From assembly GCA_948467875.1 (NCBI GenBank), contig CAOKFZ010000009.1:1-64000 (forward strand): a DNA stretch of 64,000 nucleotides, written 5' to 3'. This document shows positions 19,934 through 29,345 of the stretch, piece after piece; the stretch's first letter is position 1; the number at the start of each line of letters is the position of its first letter. The position numbers and the translations under genes were made by a program. The notes beneath the pieces are model-generated. The model was not told the DNA's origin and did no database searches. It saw only the letters and a program-made list of their open reading frames with translations. Source of the stretch: an uncultured Clostridium sp. (lineage in GTDB: Bacteria; Bacillota; Clostridia; TANB77; CAG-508).

Positions 19934-21154
19934 TTACGGTAAATATTGAGATGGATTGACTCTTCTTCCACTCACAAAAATTTCAAAATGCAAATGGTTT
20001 CCTGTTGAATTTCCTGTTGAACCAACATAACCAATGACTTGCCCTTGGCTAACTTGCTCATTGGTACTAACTGCTCTTCTACTCATATGTGCATACAAAG
20101 TCATAGTTCCATCGCCATGTGTAATTGTTACATAATTTCCATAACTATAATATTTACCATTTCTTATTTTTGCCTCAGACTTGATTACTCGACCTGATTT
20201 GGCAGCCAATATAGGGGTTCCTTCTGGGCACGCAAAATCCACACCTGTATGACCTCGATAACCATTCATTCCAGTCGTAATATTTCGTTTTGATTTTCCT
20301 GACAAAGGGCAAATAAATCCAGATGTATTTGGCGTAAAACTGATATCCGCATCACTCACTGGTTTTCCTGCTTTTTTAGCTGCTGCTTCTGCCGCTTTTC
20401 TTCTTTCCTCTTCCTCTTGCCTTGCAATTTCTGCTAATTGCCTTTGAATTTCTTTTTTATCTTCTTCAAATTCCTCTAATCTTTGTTGCAATTCTTTTTC
20501 TTCAGCAGATAAATTTCCCACTAATGTATTTTTTTCATTCACTAAAACAGACAAAGAATTTCTTTTATTTTCTGCTTGCGTTTTTGAATTTTGTACTTCA
20601 TTTCTTGCATTTTCTAAAGCAGCCTTTTCTGTTTCAATTTGCTTTTTAGTACTTTCAATTCCGTCCAATAATTCATTATCATATTCCGTTAATTGCTCAA
20701 TGACATAATATTTTGAAATAAAATCTGACAAACTTCTAGAACTAAGTAGCATATCTAGATAAGAAGTCGTTCCACTTTCATACATAGCCACTAATCTTTT
20801 TTCTAGTAAATCTTGCTGTTCCTCATATTTTCTCTGCTGCTCTTGAATATTCGCTTCCTTTTCTGTGATTTGAGATTGTAACGTAGAAACCTGTGTTTCT
20901 AGAGTACCAATTTCATCTTCATAAGTTCCAATTTGTGCATTATAATTATTAATTTGATTCAGTGCATCTGTCATTTGAGACTTAACACCTGCAATTTCTG
21001 AACTTGTTTCTTGAATTTGCTTATCAATATCATTTTGCTCATTTGTCAAATCTGTTTTTTGACTAGCATATACCGAAATCGTTCCCAAAAACATCACTAC
21101 CACAAGTAAGATACTAATAATATATTCAACTTTTTGCAATTTATTAATTTTCAT
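19934..21154 (-). CDS. M23 (LytM) murein hydrolase with coiled-coil domain, EnvC-like
   Basis: 406 residues. Signal/anchor helix at about 10-29, then a long coiled coil (about 30-255) including VAMYESGTTSYLDMLLSSRSLSDFISKYY (split here for length: the SYLDMLL motif of PcsB/EnvC-type activators). The LytM domain (about 290-405) keeps the zinc ligands in GHTGVDFACPEG and GNHLHFEIF, with YAHMS. It cleaves peptidoglycan cross-links outside the cell. Its coiled coil is the type that docks on FtsX, encoded two genes upstream. Confidence 0.92.
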   Translation of the reverse strand: MKINKLQKVEYIISILLVVVMFLGTISVYASQKTDLTNEQNDIDKQIQETSSEIAGVKSQMTDALNQINNYNAQIGTYEDEIGTLETQVSTLQSQITEKEANIQEQQRKYEEQQDLLEKRLVAMYESGTTSYLDMLLSSRSLSDFISKYYVIEQLTEYDNELLDGIESTKKQIETEKAALENARNEVQNSKTQAENKRNSLSVLVNEKNTLVGNLSAEEKELQQRLEEFEEDKKEIQRQLAEIARQEEEERRKAAEAAAKKAGKPVSDADISFTPNTSGFICPLSGKSKRNITTGMNGYRGHTGVDFACPEGTPILAAKSGRVIKSEAKIRNGKYYSYGNYVTITHGDGTMTLYAHMSRRAVSTNEQVSQGQVIGYVGSTGNSTGNHLHFEIFVSGRRVNPSQYLP

Positions 21155-21168
21155 TCGAAATACCTCCT

Positions 21169-22384
21169 CTATTCTTCTGTATTTTCTTCTAGCTCTACTG
21201 TTTGTGTCAAAATTTCTTTTGGATTTTCCTGTTGCAAATAATCGAATGGATTCACATAATTCCCATTGATTCGAATCTCAAAATGAGCATGTGGTCCTGT
21301 TGAATAACCTGTTGAACCCACTTTCAAAACTGGAGTTCCGTTGTGTAACGACTTGACCTACTTCAACCAAAATTTCGGAACCATGTGCATATAAACTAGA
21401 AACTCCTCCACCATGATCAATAATAACCATATTTCCATAAGCATGATTAAAACCTGCTTTTGTCACAATTCCATCATTCGATGCAATAAACGTTGTTCCC
21501 ATAGGAGCACTGATGTCCATTCCTGTGTGGAGTTTGTACACACCAGTAATCGGATGTGTTCTCATACCAAAGGGAGAACTAATCCTTGTATAGCCTGGAA
21601 CTGGCCAAGCAAAATTACCACCAACATATTCTGAATTATCATTTGCAATTGTCAACAAACGAATTTCTGATTCAATTGCTTGCATCTGAGCTTGATATTC
21701 TTCCACTTGTTGTTGCAGTTGCAATTCTTCTGCACTCAAATTTTCTAACCTTTGATTACGGATTATAACCATGTTCGATAGTGCAATAGATGCTTTCTCT
21801 GCGCCTTCTTTGGCTTCCGTCAATTCTCTTTCATTATCCTGCAAATTGATCATCAAATTTTCAATTCTATCTTTTTGCTCTTTTACCAAATCCAAAAGCT
21901 CGCTGTCTGTTGCTGCAATTTCTGAAATGTAATAATAATTGGATAGAAAATCAGAAATTCCTTTGGAATTCAAAATCAAATCCAAATACGAAGTTTCGCC
22001 CATTTCATACATAGCAACCAATCTTTTTTCTAACAAGTCTTTTTCCGTGTTGTACTCTTTAGTTGCAGTGTCTAATTCTTGTTGTACTTTTTCAATTCGC
22101 TCAGACAAAATTTCTGCTTTTCCTTCTAGCTCTTCCATTTCTGTTTGTTTGTCCAATATATTTTGCGTTAACTCCGCAATTTCTACCACTGTCCCAGATA
22201 ATTCTTCACTCACAAATTGCAGCTGCTCTTGACTTACTTGATTTTGCTCTTGCAATTCTTGTTTTTGTTCCTCTAGCTCTGTTACTTTGTCATTATTTGG
22301 CTCATTTTCTGCAAAAGAGCTACCGATTAAATTCAAAAATATTACTAAAATTATGAAATTAACTTTAATAAATTTTTTCACCAA
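21169..22384 (-). CDS. Second M23 (LytM) murein hydrolase, with one CGGA recoding site
   Basis: 404 residues when recoded. Same layout as its neighbour: signal peptide (1-25), coiled coil with VAMYEMGETSYLDLIL, then LytM with zinc motifs LHTGMDISAPMG and, after the recoding site, GPHAHFEIRING. Skipping the C at 21340 gives GQVVTQGTPVLKVGSTGYSTG. Without the shift the HxH zinc ligand pair would be lost and the enzyme inactive. It starts three bases after ftsX ends. The pair looks like a duplication. Confidence 0.92.
21337..21340 (-). other. CGGA +1 recoding site in the second M23 hydrolase
   Basis: The preceding codon is CAA. Read as one glycine it gives GQVVTQ-G-TPVLKVG; the neighbouring paralogue has EQVSQGQVIGYVG at the same place with the glycine encoded normally. 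Confidence 0.9.
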
Positions 22385-22387
22385 ATT

Positions 22388-23287
22388 TTAAACCTCCAAA
22401 TATTTTTTCATAGATATGGAACTACCAATCACACCAACACCAATTCCCAAGCTACCATATACAATCGCAATCACTTTTACAATTTCTCTAAATTGTAATA
22501 ACGTCACACCCATTTTTTGTAAAACAATGGAATTGCCAATATTTTGCACAATCAAATCATAAATTCCGCCAACTATTAATAAGGTAATAATGGCAGCAAC
22601 GATTCCAATCATAATTCCTTCAATCACAAATGGTAGACGAATAAAGTGGTTGGTTGCACCAACGTATTTCATAATAGAAATTTCTTTTCTTCTAGCATGG
22701 ACTGTCAGCCTAATCGTGTTTGAAATAATGGTAACTGAAATTACAATCAATATAATTGAAATAATTCCAATAGCAATTCTAATCCCATTTGCAATTTTCA
22801 TTAAAGTGTTAATTGTGTCATTATTCGTAGTAATTTTTTTCACATTTTCCATTGCTTCAATTTTTGCTTCAATTTCTGTTGCCAAACTCAAATCTGTTAA
22901 AGTAACCACAAAAGAGGCTGAAAAAATATTGTTTTCGCCTTCATATCCTTCAAATAACTCTTGATTATCTTTTAGTCTTTCTTTCATCGTATCTAGTGCT
23001 TCTTGCTTGCTTTTAAAAATAACGGTATTAATTCCTTCTAACTTTTTAATATTTTCTTCTAAATCAGCAATTTGTTCATTGGTTGCTTCTTTTTGAATAA
23101 ACACTTCCATGCCCTGATTTCTCTGCACTTGCTCTAATACACTATTCACATTTTCGCCTATCGCAAAAAAAGCACCAAACAAAAACATTGTCAAAATCAT
23201 TGTTATCAGTGATATCATGGTTGATTTCTTATTTTTAAAAACATTTTTAATGCCTTCTCTTAACAAATAATTACTTCCCACTATCAT
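22388..23287 (-). CDS. ftsX: Cell-division ABC transporter permease FtsX
   Basis: 299 residues from the ATG at 23287 (MIVGSNYLLREGIKNVF), preceded by GGTGG. Four membrane helices: one after the N-terminus (about 30-50), an extracytoplasmic loop to about 165, then three more. The sequence KYVGATNHFIRLPFVIEG is typical FtsX. It signals to M23 hydrolases outside the cell. The start overlaps the recoded ftsE by 17 bases, the classical ftsEX arrangement, which supports the recoded ftsE C-terminus. Confidence 0.93.
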   Translation of the reverse strand: MIVGSNYLLREGIKNVFKNKKSTMISLITMILTMFLFGAFFAIGENVNSVLEQVQRNQGMEVFIQKEATNEQIADLEENIKKLEGINTVIFKSKQEALDTMKERLKDNQELFEGYEGENNIFSASFVVTLTDLSLATEIEAKIEAMENVKKITTNNDTINTLMKIANGIRIAIGIISIILIVISVTIISNTIRLTVHARRKEISIMKYVGATNHFIRLPFVIEGIMIGIVAAIITLLIVGGIYDLIVQNIGNSIVLQKMGVTLLQFREIVKVIAIVYGSLGIGVGVIGSSISMKKYLEV

Positions 23288-23959
23288 AACCACCTTTTCT
23301 ATCATCTCTCACAATTATTCCGGTTGTTAATTTCAATGACTCTTTTTTTCATTTTATCTACAATATCTTTTGCATGTGTCGCCATAACAACAGTTGTACC
23401 TCTTGCATTAATTTCATTTAATAAATTCATAATATCCCAAGCTGTATCTGGATCCAAATTTCCTGTTGGCTCGTCTGCAATAATCATCGACGGATTATTC
23501 ACTAAAGCACGCGCAAGAGCAACTCTTTGCTGTTCTCCACCAGACAACTCATTGGGATACATTTTCGCTTTGTTGCTAAGTCCCACCAACGATAGCACCA
23601 TCGGAACTTGTCTTCGAATATGCTTTGGTGTCGCTTTTACGATATACATCGCAAACGCAACATTTTCATAAACCGTTTTATCTGGCAACAAACGAAAATC
23701 CTGAAAAACAACTCCCATACTTCTTCGTAAATACGGAACTCGTTTTGGCTTCAAAAAAGTAATATCTTTTCCATTAATAATAATGTTTCCTTGAGAAACT
23801 TCCTCTTCTTTCAAAATTAGCTTGATTAGTGTTGACTTTCCGTGAACCTGATGCCCCTACCAAAAAAGCAAATTCTCCTTTATCGATTGTAAAAGTCGCA
23901 TTATGTACTGCTTCTGTTCCAGTATCGTATAATTTACTTACATTTTTAAAATCTATCAT
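23271..23959 (-). CDS. ftsE: Cell-division ATPase FtsE, with two CGGA recoding sites
   Basis: 228 residues when recoded at both sites, the normal FtsE length. The N-terminus is IDFKNVSKLYDTGTEAVHN. The first CGG (23840-23842) is inside Walker A: skipping C gives GASGSGKSTLIKLI. The middle has GVVFQDFRLLPDKTVYENVAFA, signature SGGEQQRVALARAL and Walker B MIIADEPTGNLDP. The second CGG (23320-23322) lies near the end: skipping C gives RVIEINNGIIVRDDRKGGYDSGK, the usual FtsE tail, instead of NNRNNCER. Two shifts in one gene cannot be coincidence of a single lesion. Confidence 0.94.
23319..23322 (-). other. CGGA +1 recoding site near the ftsE C-terminus
   Basis: The preceding codon is AAC. Read as one glycine it gives VIEINN-G-IIVRDDRK, like the D/N-G-x-I-V-R-D ending of FtsE proteins. 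Confidence 0.85.
23839..23842 (-). other. CGGA +1 recoding site in FtsE Walker A
   Basis: The preceding codon is TCA. Read as one glycine it gives GASGS-G-KSTLIK, the invariant P-loop glycine. Confidence 0.92.
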
Positions 23960-23998
23960 GTGAATAATTACCTCTTTATCAAATAATATTCCCTATCT

Positions 23999-24027
23999 AT
24001 TTTATCAGCAAATGAAAATAAATGCAA
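23999..24027 (-). promoter_or_regulatory. Promoter of the ftsEX-hydrolase operon
   Basis: TTGCAT (24022-24027) and TAAAAT (23999-24004), 17-bp spacer, extended TGA. Confidence 0.7.
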
Positions 24028-24048
24028 TACTATATTCGACCTTTTTTA

Positions 24049-24741
24049 CTATTTTTTGCAAATTTTCAATTCCTCTTCTGCTAATCTATAATTCGGCATA
24101 TATTTTTCTACCATTGCCCAAAACTGTTTCGAATGGTTCATTTGTTTCAAATGACAAACTTCATGCAAACAAACATATTCAATGGCATGTCTACTATACA
24201 AAACTAAGTTTTTGCTTAAACTAATTCTACCTGTAATTGAACAATTCCCCCACGTACTTTTCAAATTTTTCACTTGATACGATTGTGGCGCAATACCAAC
24301 TTTCGAAACTATTTTTCGCATGGCTTTTTCGACTTCTTTTTCTGCCAATTCCTCATAAAACTTTTCCATCAATTTTTGTGTCATTTCTTTTGTATCTTCT
24401 TTTTTTTCTATTGGTAAAGTCACTTGCAATTTTCCAAGCCAAAATTTCAGTTTGGGTTGGACGTTATCTTCATAAGAAATTCTCAAAACAACATCTTTTC
24501 CCAAAACACTAAAAATTTCTCCATCTACATAGGTTTTTGGCAAACTTTTTTGCTGCTTTTTTATATTTTCAAAAATCCAATCTGCCCTTTTCAAAATAAT
24601 TTCTTCAATTCTCTCTTGCGACGTTTTCGTTGGCACACGTACAATCACTTTGCCTTCTTTAATCGCTATGTAACAATTTTTAATTCTTTTTCGTTCTAAG
24701 TGATATTCAATTGTCTTTTCTTTTATTTTGATTGCTCCCAT
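24049..24741 (-). CDS. YgjP/DUF45-type zinc metallopeptidase
   Basis: 230 residues. The HExxH-type motif is CLHEVCHLKQMNHSKQFW (residues about 183-200), with the third ligand region MNHSKQFW. The N-terminal half (VRVPTKTSQERIEEIILKRADWI) and STWGNCSITGRISLSKNLVL are typical of the YgjP/DUF45 family. The cellular role of these proteases is poorly known. It lies downstream of the methionine gamma-lyase family gene. Confidence 0.85.
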   Translation of the reverse strand: MGAIKIKEKTIEYHLERKRIKNCYIAIKEGKVIVRVPTKTSQERIEEIILKRADWIFENIKKQQKSLPKTYVDGEIFSVLGKDVVLRISYEDNVQPKLKFWLGKLQVTLPIEKKEDTKEMTQKLMEKFYEELAEKEVEKAMRKIVSKVGIAPQSYQVKNLKSTWGNCSITGRISLSKNLVLYSRHAIEYVCLHEVCHLKQMNHSKQFWAMVEKYMPNYRLAEEELKICKK

Positions 24742-24766
24742 TTTTCCCTTTCTAAAAAATGATTTT

Positions 24767-25995
24767 CTATATCATATTTTCGATGGCTTTCAAAACACCC
24801 AATTTTCCATATTCATATGTCAAAGCACCTTGCTGAAATGCCACATAAGGCGCACGAATTGGTGCATCACAAGAAAGTTCAATCGAGGATCCCATCGTAA
24901 AAGAGCCGAGCTGCCATAATCACTTTATCGGTATAACCTGGCATTTCCCAAGGCATCGGAACAGAACTGGAATCAATCGCTGAACCACTTTGAATGCCTT
25001 GGCAATATTTTATCAATTTTTCTTCGTTTCCAAATTCGATGGTTTGCACAATATCCGCTCTTTTTTCGTTGTATTTGGGCTGTACTTTGTAACCTAATTT
25101 TTCTAGCATATAACTCGTAAAAATAGCAGTTTTCAAGCTACTTGCCACAACAGATGGTGCCAAATACAAACCTTGCAAAATATTTTTATTAATCCCCAAA
25201 GTTGGTCCGACTTCTTTTCCGCTGACCTGGAGAAGTTAAACGTTCTGCTGCTAAATTTACCAAATCCTTTTTTCCTGCAATATAGGCTCCATTTGGTGCC
25301 AAACCACCACCCAGATTTTTAATCAAAGAACCAACTATAATATCGGCTCCAACCGCAAGAGGCTCTTTTTCGTCTACAAATTCGCCATAGCAATTATCCA
25401 CCATAATAATTACCTCTTGATTGACTTCACGAATGGCTTTTATCACTTTTTCAATTTTTTCAATGGTCAAACTTTCTCTTAACGCATAACCGCGAGAACG
25501 TTGAATTTCAATCAATTTCACATTTTTTTGAGATACTCTTTCAACAATTTTTGCAACATCAAAATCATTATTTACCAAATCAATTTGCTCATAATGAATT
25601 TGGTAAGATTTTAGTGAACTTGGATTATCGTCAAAACCAATGATAGAACCCAAAGTATCATAGGGTTTGCCACAAATACTAAGCATCGTATCGCCTGGAC
25701 GCAGCATCGCAAACAGCAAAACTGTAATCGCATGCGTTCCTGAAATAAACTGTGTTCGAACCAATGCATCTTCTGCCCCCAAAACATCTGCAAACACTTT
25801 CTCAATCGTATCTCGTCCAAGGTCGTCATACCCATAACCAGTGGTCGAACCAAAATGAACTTCCGATATCTTATTTTTCTGAAAGGCTGCCAAAACTTTT
25901 TGGCTATTTCGCATACATGCCAAATCCACTTTAGCAAACTCTGATTTCAAATTTTCCTCTGCCTCTAGCATCATTTTTTCTAATTGTTGGTTCAT
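24767..25995 (-). CDS. Methionine gamma-lyase family PLP enzyme, with two recoding sites
   Basis: 408 residues when recoded at both sites, the length of the Met_gamma_lyase (aluminium-resistance protein, YnbB) family. The PLP region is GSLIKNLGGGLAPNGAYIAG, with the lysine in SLIKN. FGSTTGYGYDDLGRD and the active-site segment QFISGTHA are also typical. Site 1 (25219-25221) restores LTSPGQGKEVGPTLGINK. Site 2 (24906-24908) restores VIMAAGSFTMGSSIELSCDAPIR, after which the gene ends at 24767. The start overlaps the WG-repeat gene stop by four bases (ATGA). Confidence 0.92.
24905..24908 (-). other. CGGC +1 recoding site, second in the PLP enzyme gene
   Basis: The preceding codon is GCT. Read as one glycine it gives KVIMAA-G-SFTMGSS. 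This is the only CGGC site; the others are CGGA or CGGT. Confidence 0.88.
25218..25221 (-). other. CGGA +1 recoding site, first in the PLP enzyme gene
   Basis: The preceding codon is CAG. Read as one glycine it gives LTSPGQ-G-KEVGPTLG, the conserved PG-x-G-x-E-V-G stretch of the family. Confidence 0.9.
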
Positions 25996-27788
25996 GATTT
26001 CTCTCCTTTTTCTAACTCTTCACAATACGTTGTCTCAGATTGATTTAGCAAATATTTCCCAATAAATTGTGGGAAAAAGTAAGTGTCTAATGTATAACTT
26101 GGTTCTACAATCACTTCTCCTTTTTCGTTGATAACACCCCATTTTTCGCCTTTTTTTATGCCAGCAAAACCATATTCATTGAGTTCTGTTACCAAATCAT
26201 ACTGACAATCTATTACAATTCTTTCAGTTTTATCAACAAATCCCCATTTGTCGTTTTGCTTAAAACTATACAATTTTTTATCTGGATAAATTTCTGTGTT
26301 TTCTACCATTTCGCCATTTTGATTTAGATATTTTCTATCCGTTCCAGAATAAACAACAGAATAATCGTTTTCTATATTTTGTACAATACAGTCCTGCATT
26401 GTCAATACTTTCTCCAATTGTTTTGAATAAATATCTGTATAACCATTTATGCCATCAACCGCCTGCAAAAAGCAAGTTCCCTCAATTAAAATAATAAAAT
26501 CGTATTTCGGTTCTATTTCAATCTCATTAATCGCAGCATTGATTACACCTGATTTACTATTTTCATCCGTAAAAATAAAATAATTATCAAATGCATAGGA
26601 TATTTGCGTATATTTCTTATCAATATTCACATCTTTACTGATAATACTGTAATAGCCATTTTCATCCTCTGCTATAAAATAGGCTGGATTTTCTGTTTCA
26701 ATCATTTTGGTATAAGACGTGGTATTGACTAAGTTTCCGTTAATATCAAATAATTTTTTTTCTCCATCTTTCTCTACGGAAATATAGTTTCCTGCAATCG
26801 AATATTGCGTATACTCTGGTTTCAAAATTGATTTTCCATTGGTTTTATAAAAACCATATTTTCCATTTTTCTCGACTACAAAAACCTTAGAAAGCTCAGA
26901 ATAATGAATGTTTTGGTAGTTCAAATCAATCATTTTTTTTGTATTTTTGAAAACTCCTTTTTTGCCTTTTTGCATCACAATCAAATAGGGCGTGTCTTCA
27001 TCATACTTAAGAACCCTTTCGATTGACTCATATTTCGTATCTAGCAAACATTCTCCTTGTGCATTTATGTACCCAAAATTAATGCCATCACTCGATTTTT
27101 TAGCAACAATGTAGCCTGTTTTCTCATACGAAATATCAGGCAAATAATAACCATCCGCCACAATTGAATCATAGGCTAGGTCAATTACATAATTCCCTTT
27201 AGCATCCACAATTCCATATTTTTCATCTTTTTTGACTAAAATGCTTCCTAGTTTGTCATTCAGACTACTAATTTCCTGATAAATGGCTTCTGTTACAACA
27301 TTTCCCTCTAAATCAAGCAAACCATACAAATCATTTTTCTTGTACTTTAGCACCTGTTTTTCCATCTCATTATCAACACTAACAGAAGGCTTTACTGCTT
27401 CAATTTCGTCATATTGTGCTAATATTTCCTCGTTTTTTTCATTCAATACTTTGGTTTCTTCCTCTGTTTTACAAATAAACACTGATTTTGAAGGATTCGG
27501 AATATCAATTTGGTCATATTTTGCATCGATTACCAAATTTCCTTTTTTGTCAATCACACCGAGTTTTTCGCCTGATGTTAGCAAAAAATATTCATACGGA
27601 ATCTCGTTTGGTTCTGCCAAACAAATTGTATTTTTCACTTCTTTTTTTTGTTTCAAAAACAAAAAAACAATAACCGCTAATAAAACAATAGCAATCACAC
27701 TTGCTGCTATTTTTAGCGTTTTTGTATTTCCTAAAAAAGAACTACTTTTCTCCCTGTTTCTAACAATACGATTATTTCTACCACTCAA
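25992..27788 (-). CDS. WG-repeat protein with N-terminal membrane anchor
   Basis: 598 residues. A basic N-terminus is followed by one membrane helix (about residues 28-46). The rest is built of about ten WG/KWG-like repeats, such as LGVIDKKGNLVIDAKYDQI, YGIVDAKGNYVIDLAYDSI and WGVINEKGEVIVEPSY. These repeats form beta-rich domains often placed outside the cell; their ligands are unknown. It is probably co-transcribed with the PLP enzyme (four-base overlap) and follows ppaC. Confidence 0.85.
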   Translation of the reverse strand: MSGRNNRIVRNREKSSSFLGNTKTLKIAASVIAIVLLAVIVFLFLKQKKEVKNTICLAEPNEIPYEYFLLTSGEKLGVIDKKGNLVIDAKYDQIDIPNPSKSVFICKTEEETKVLNEKNEEILAQYDEIEAVKPSVSVDNEMEKQVLKYKKNDLYGLLDLEGNVVTEAIYQEISSLNDKLGSILVKKDEKYGIVDAKGNYVIDLAYDSIVADGYYLPDISYEKTGYIVAKKSSDGINFGYINAQGECLLDTKYESIERVLKYDEDTPYLIVMQKGKKGVFKNTKKMIDLNYQNIHYSELSKVFVVEKNGKYGFYKTNGKSILKPEYTQYSIAGNYISVEKDGEKKLFDINGNLVNTTSYTKMIETENPAYFIAEDENGYYSIISKDVNIDKKYTQISYAFDNYFIFTDENSKSGVINAAINEIEIEPKYDFIILIEGTCFLQAVDGINGYTDIYSKQLEKVLTMQDCIVQNIENDYSVVYSGTDRKYLNQNGEMVENTEIYPDKKLYSFKQNDKWGFVDKTERIVIDCQYDLVTELNEYGFAGIKKGEKWGVINEKGEVIVEPSYTLDTYFFPQFIGKYLLNQSETTYCEELEKGEKS

Positions 27789-27821
27789 TTTTGCTACTCC
27801 TATTACATTTGATTATTTTTT

Positions 27822-27850
27822 AGGACAGGGTGCTCCCCCTGTCCCTTTTT
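27822..27850. repeat. GC-rich intergenic hairpin
   Basis: Stem GGACAGGG/CCCTGTCC between ppaC and the WG-repeat gene. The T run lies on the plus side only, so it is not a convincing terminator for the minus-strand genes. It resembles the small GC-rich palindromes at 41599 and 53670 in size and position but not in sequence. Confidence 0.5.
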
Positions 27851-27857
27851 ACAAATA

Positions 27858-28775
27858 CTACGCATTTTCTGTTAAAATTGGAACCACTTGTTTTTTACGA
27901 GAAACAACTCCTTTTAACAAAGCTGTATGATTTTCTAATTTCACTTCATAAGATTTTTCAATTAAATCTGCTCTTTTTCCAAGAGTGATTGTTTGTGAAT
28001 TGCTGTTCACAATATCGGTAATCAATAACATAAATAAATCTAGTGATTTTTCATCAATCACTTTTTGCATACCTGCTTCTAAATCAGCTTTCATTTGCAT
28101 CACATCTTCAATCGATGCTGTGTTAACTTGGTTAATCACTGCTTTTACCCCATTTAAGTCAAATTCTTTGGCATCTAAACTCAAAATTTCCTCTATTGAA
28201 AATCCTACTAAATTTGTTCCTGCTTTTAGCATTTCCAAACCATATGTATCTGGGTTAAGACCAGAAATTTCAGCCAATTCTTTCCCTGCTTCCTTGTCTT
28301 CGTTTGTACAAGTTGGTGATTTGAATAACAATGTATCCGAAATAATGGCTGATAACATTAAAGTTGCCATCACTTTGTCAATTTCTACTTGATTTTCCTT
28401 GTACATTTTATATAAAATCGTTCCTGTGCAACCAACTGGCTCTGCTCGGTAATAAAGTGGATAAGCTGTATTTAGTGCCACTTTATGATGATCCACTATT
28501 TTCAAAATTTTGACTTTGTCCAAATTCTCAATGGTTTCTTTATCACTAGCATGATCCACCAAAATAACTTCTGAACCATCTTCTACTTTTTCAATCAAAC
28601 GTGGTGGCTCGATTCCCAAATAATCTAAAACATACTGTGTTTCCTTATTGATTTTTCCTAGTCTGCAACTTTCCACTTCTCTTCCCAATTGTGTTTCTAA
28701 ATTCGCTAATACTAAACTTGATGTAATCGAATCTGTATCTGGATTTTTATGACCAAATATAAATATTTTTGACAT
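27858..28775 (-). CDS. ppaC: Manganese-dependent inorganic pyrophosphatase (DHH family)
   Basis: 305 residues, the family length. Metal motifs are FGHKNPDTDS near the start, VDHAS at about 70-75 and the DHH motif in IVDHHKVAL. The DHHA2-type C-terminal domain has the usual end GVVSRKKQVVP. It hydrolyses pyrophosphate from biosynthetic reactions in the cytoplasm. Ribosome site AAAGGAG. Confidence 0.93.
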   Translation of the reverse strand: MSKIFIFGHKNPDTDSITSSLVLANLETQLGREVESCRLGKINKETQYVLDYLGIEPPRLIEKVEDGSEVILVDHASDKETIENLDKVKILKIVDHHKVALNTAYPLYYRAEPVGCTGTILYKMYKENQVEIDKVMATLMLSAIISDTLLFKSPTCTNEDKEAGKELAEISGLNPDTYGLEMLKAGTNLVGFSIEEILSLDAKEFDLNGVKAVINQVNTASIEDVMQMKADLEAGMQKVIDEKSLDLFMLLITDIVNSNSQTITLGKRADLIEKSYEVKLENHTALLKGVVSRKKQVVPILTENA

Positions 28776-28822
28776 TTTTATTTCTCCTTTTTAATTTTAT
28801 TTCTTAATTTTTTTATCCGCGA

Positions 28823-29326
28823 TTAATCATTATTCTGATTTGTTTCGTTTTTTGGCTCTTCTGAATTTTCTTCTTTTACTTCTGTATCTTTTACTTCCAC
28901 AACTTCTGCATCTTGCACATCTTGAATTTCTGATTCTTGTTTGATTTCTACTGGCTCTTCACGTTTTGGTTGCTCTTTTCCGCATTTTGAGCAAAAGTCA
29001 TCTTTTTGATTAATTTCTGACCCACATTCTGGACATTTTTTCACTTGTCTTAGTTGCAAAATCTCATCTTCCAATTTAGCAATCTCATCAAACTTCTCTG
29101 CAATTTGCTGACATTTTGCCTCGATTTGCTCTTTGCCTTCTTCTGAATTTGTCTTGTAGTCATTGTAAACATATTCACCAATCTCGCCATAAAGAGATGT
29201 GATTACATTTTTGGCATCATTAATTTTTCCCTTTAATTTAATCTCTCCAGAAAACTTGACTGTTTTCTCTTTTGTTACCTGATATGTTTCGCTCGCCTTT
29301 TTCCCCAATTTATTCAAAAAATCCAT
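28823..29326 (-). CDS. Zinc-ribbon protein with helical N-terminal domain
   Basis: 167 residues. The first ~90 form charged helices (NKLGKKASETYQVTKEKT; GEIGEYVYNDYKT), then a double zinc ribbon with CPECGSEINQ and CSKCGKEQ at about 97-120, then an acidic Glu/Val/Lys tail. Such proteins are common in clostridia and of unknown function. Ribosome site AAGGAGG. It lies between gpsA and ppaC in the same direction. Confidence 0.8.
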   Translation of the reverse strand: MDFLNKLGKKASETYQVTKEKTVKFSGEIKLKGKINDAKNVITSLYGEIGEYVYNDYKTNSEEGKEQIEAKCQQIAEKFDEIAKLEDEILQLRQVKKCPECGSEINQKDDFCSKCGKEQPKREEPVEIKQESEIQDVQDAEVVEVKDTEVKEENSEEPKNETNQNND

Positions 29327-29345
29327 TTTGATTCCTCCTTAAAAA

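Noticed and set aside
27822..27850. Terminator for ppaC
   Set aside because: The hairpin has A rather than T after it in the direction of transcription, so it was listed only as a repeat.
27283..27930. Long plus-strand open frame opposite the WG-repeat gene
   Set aside because: It is a shadow of the minus-strand gene: Ser/Phe-rich translation, no ribosome site and no family match.
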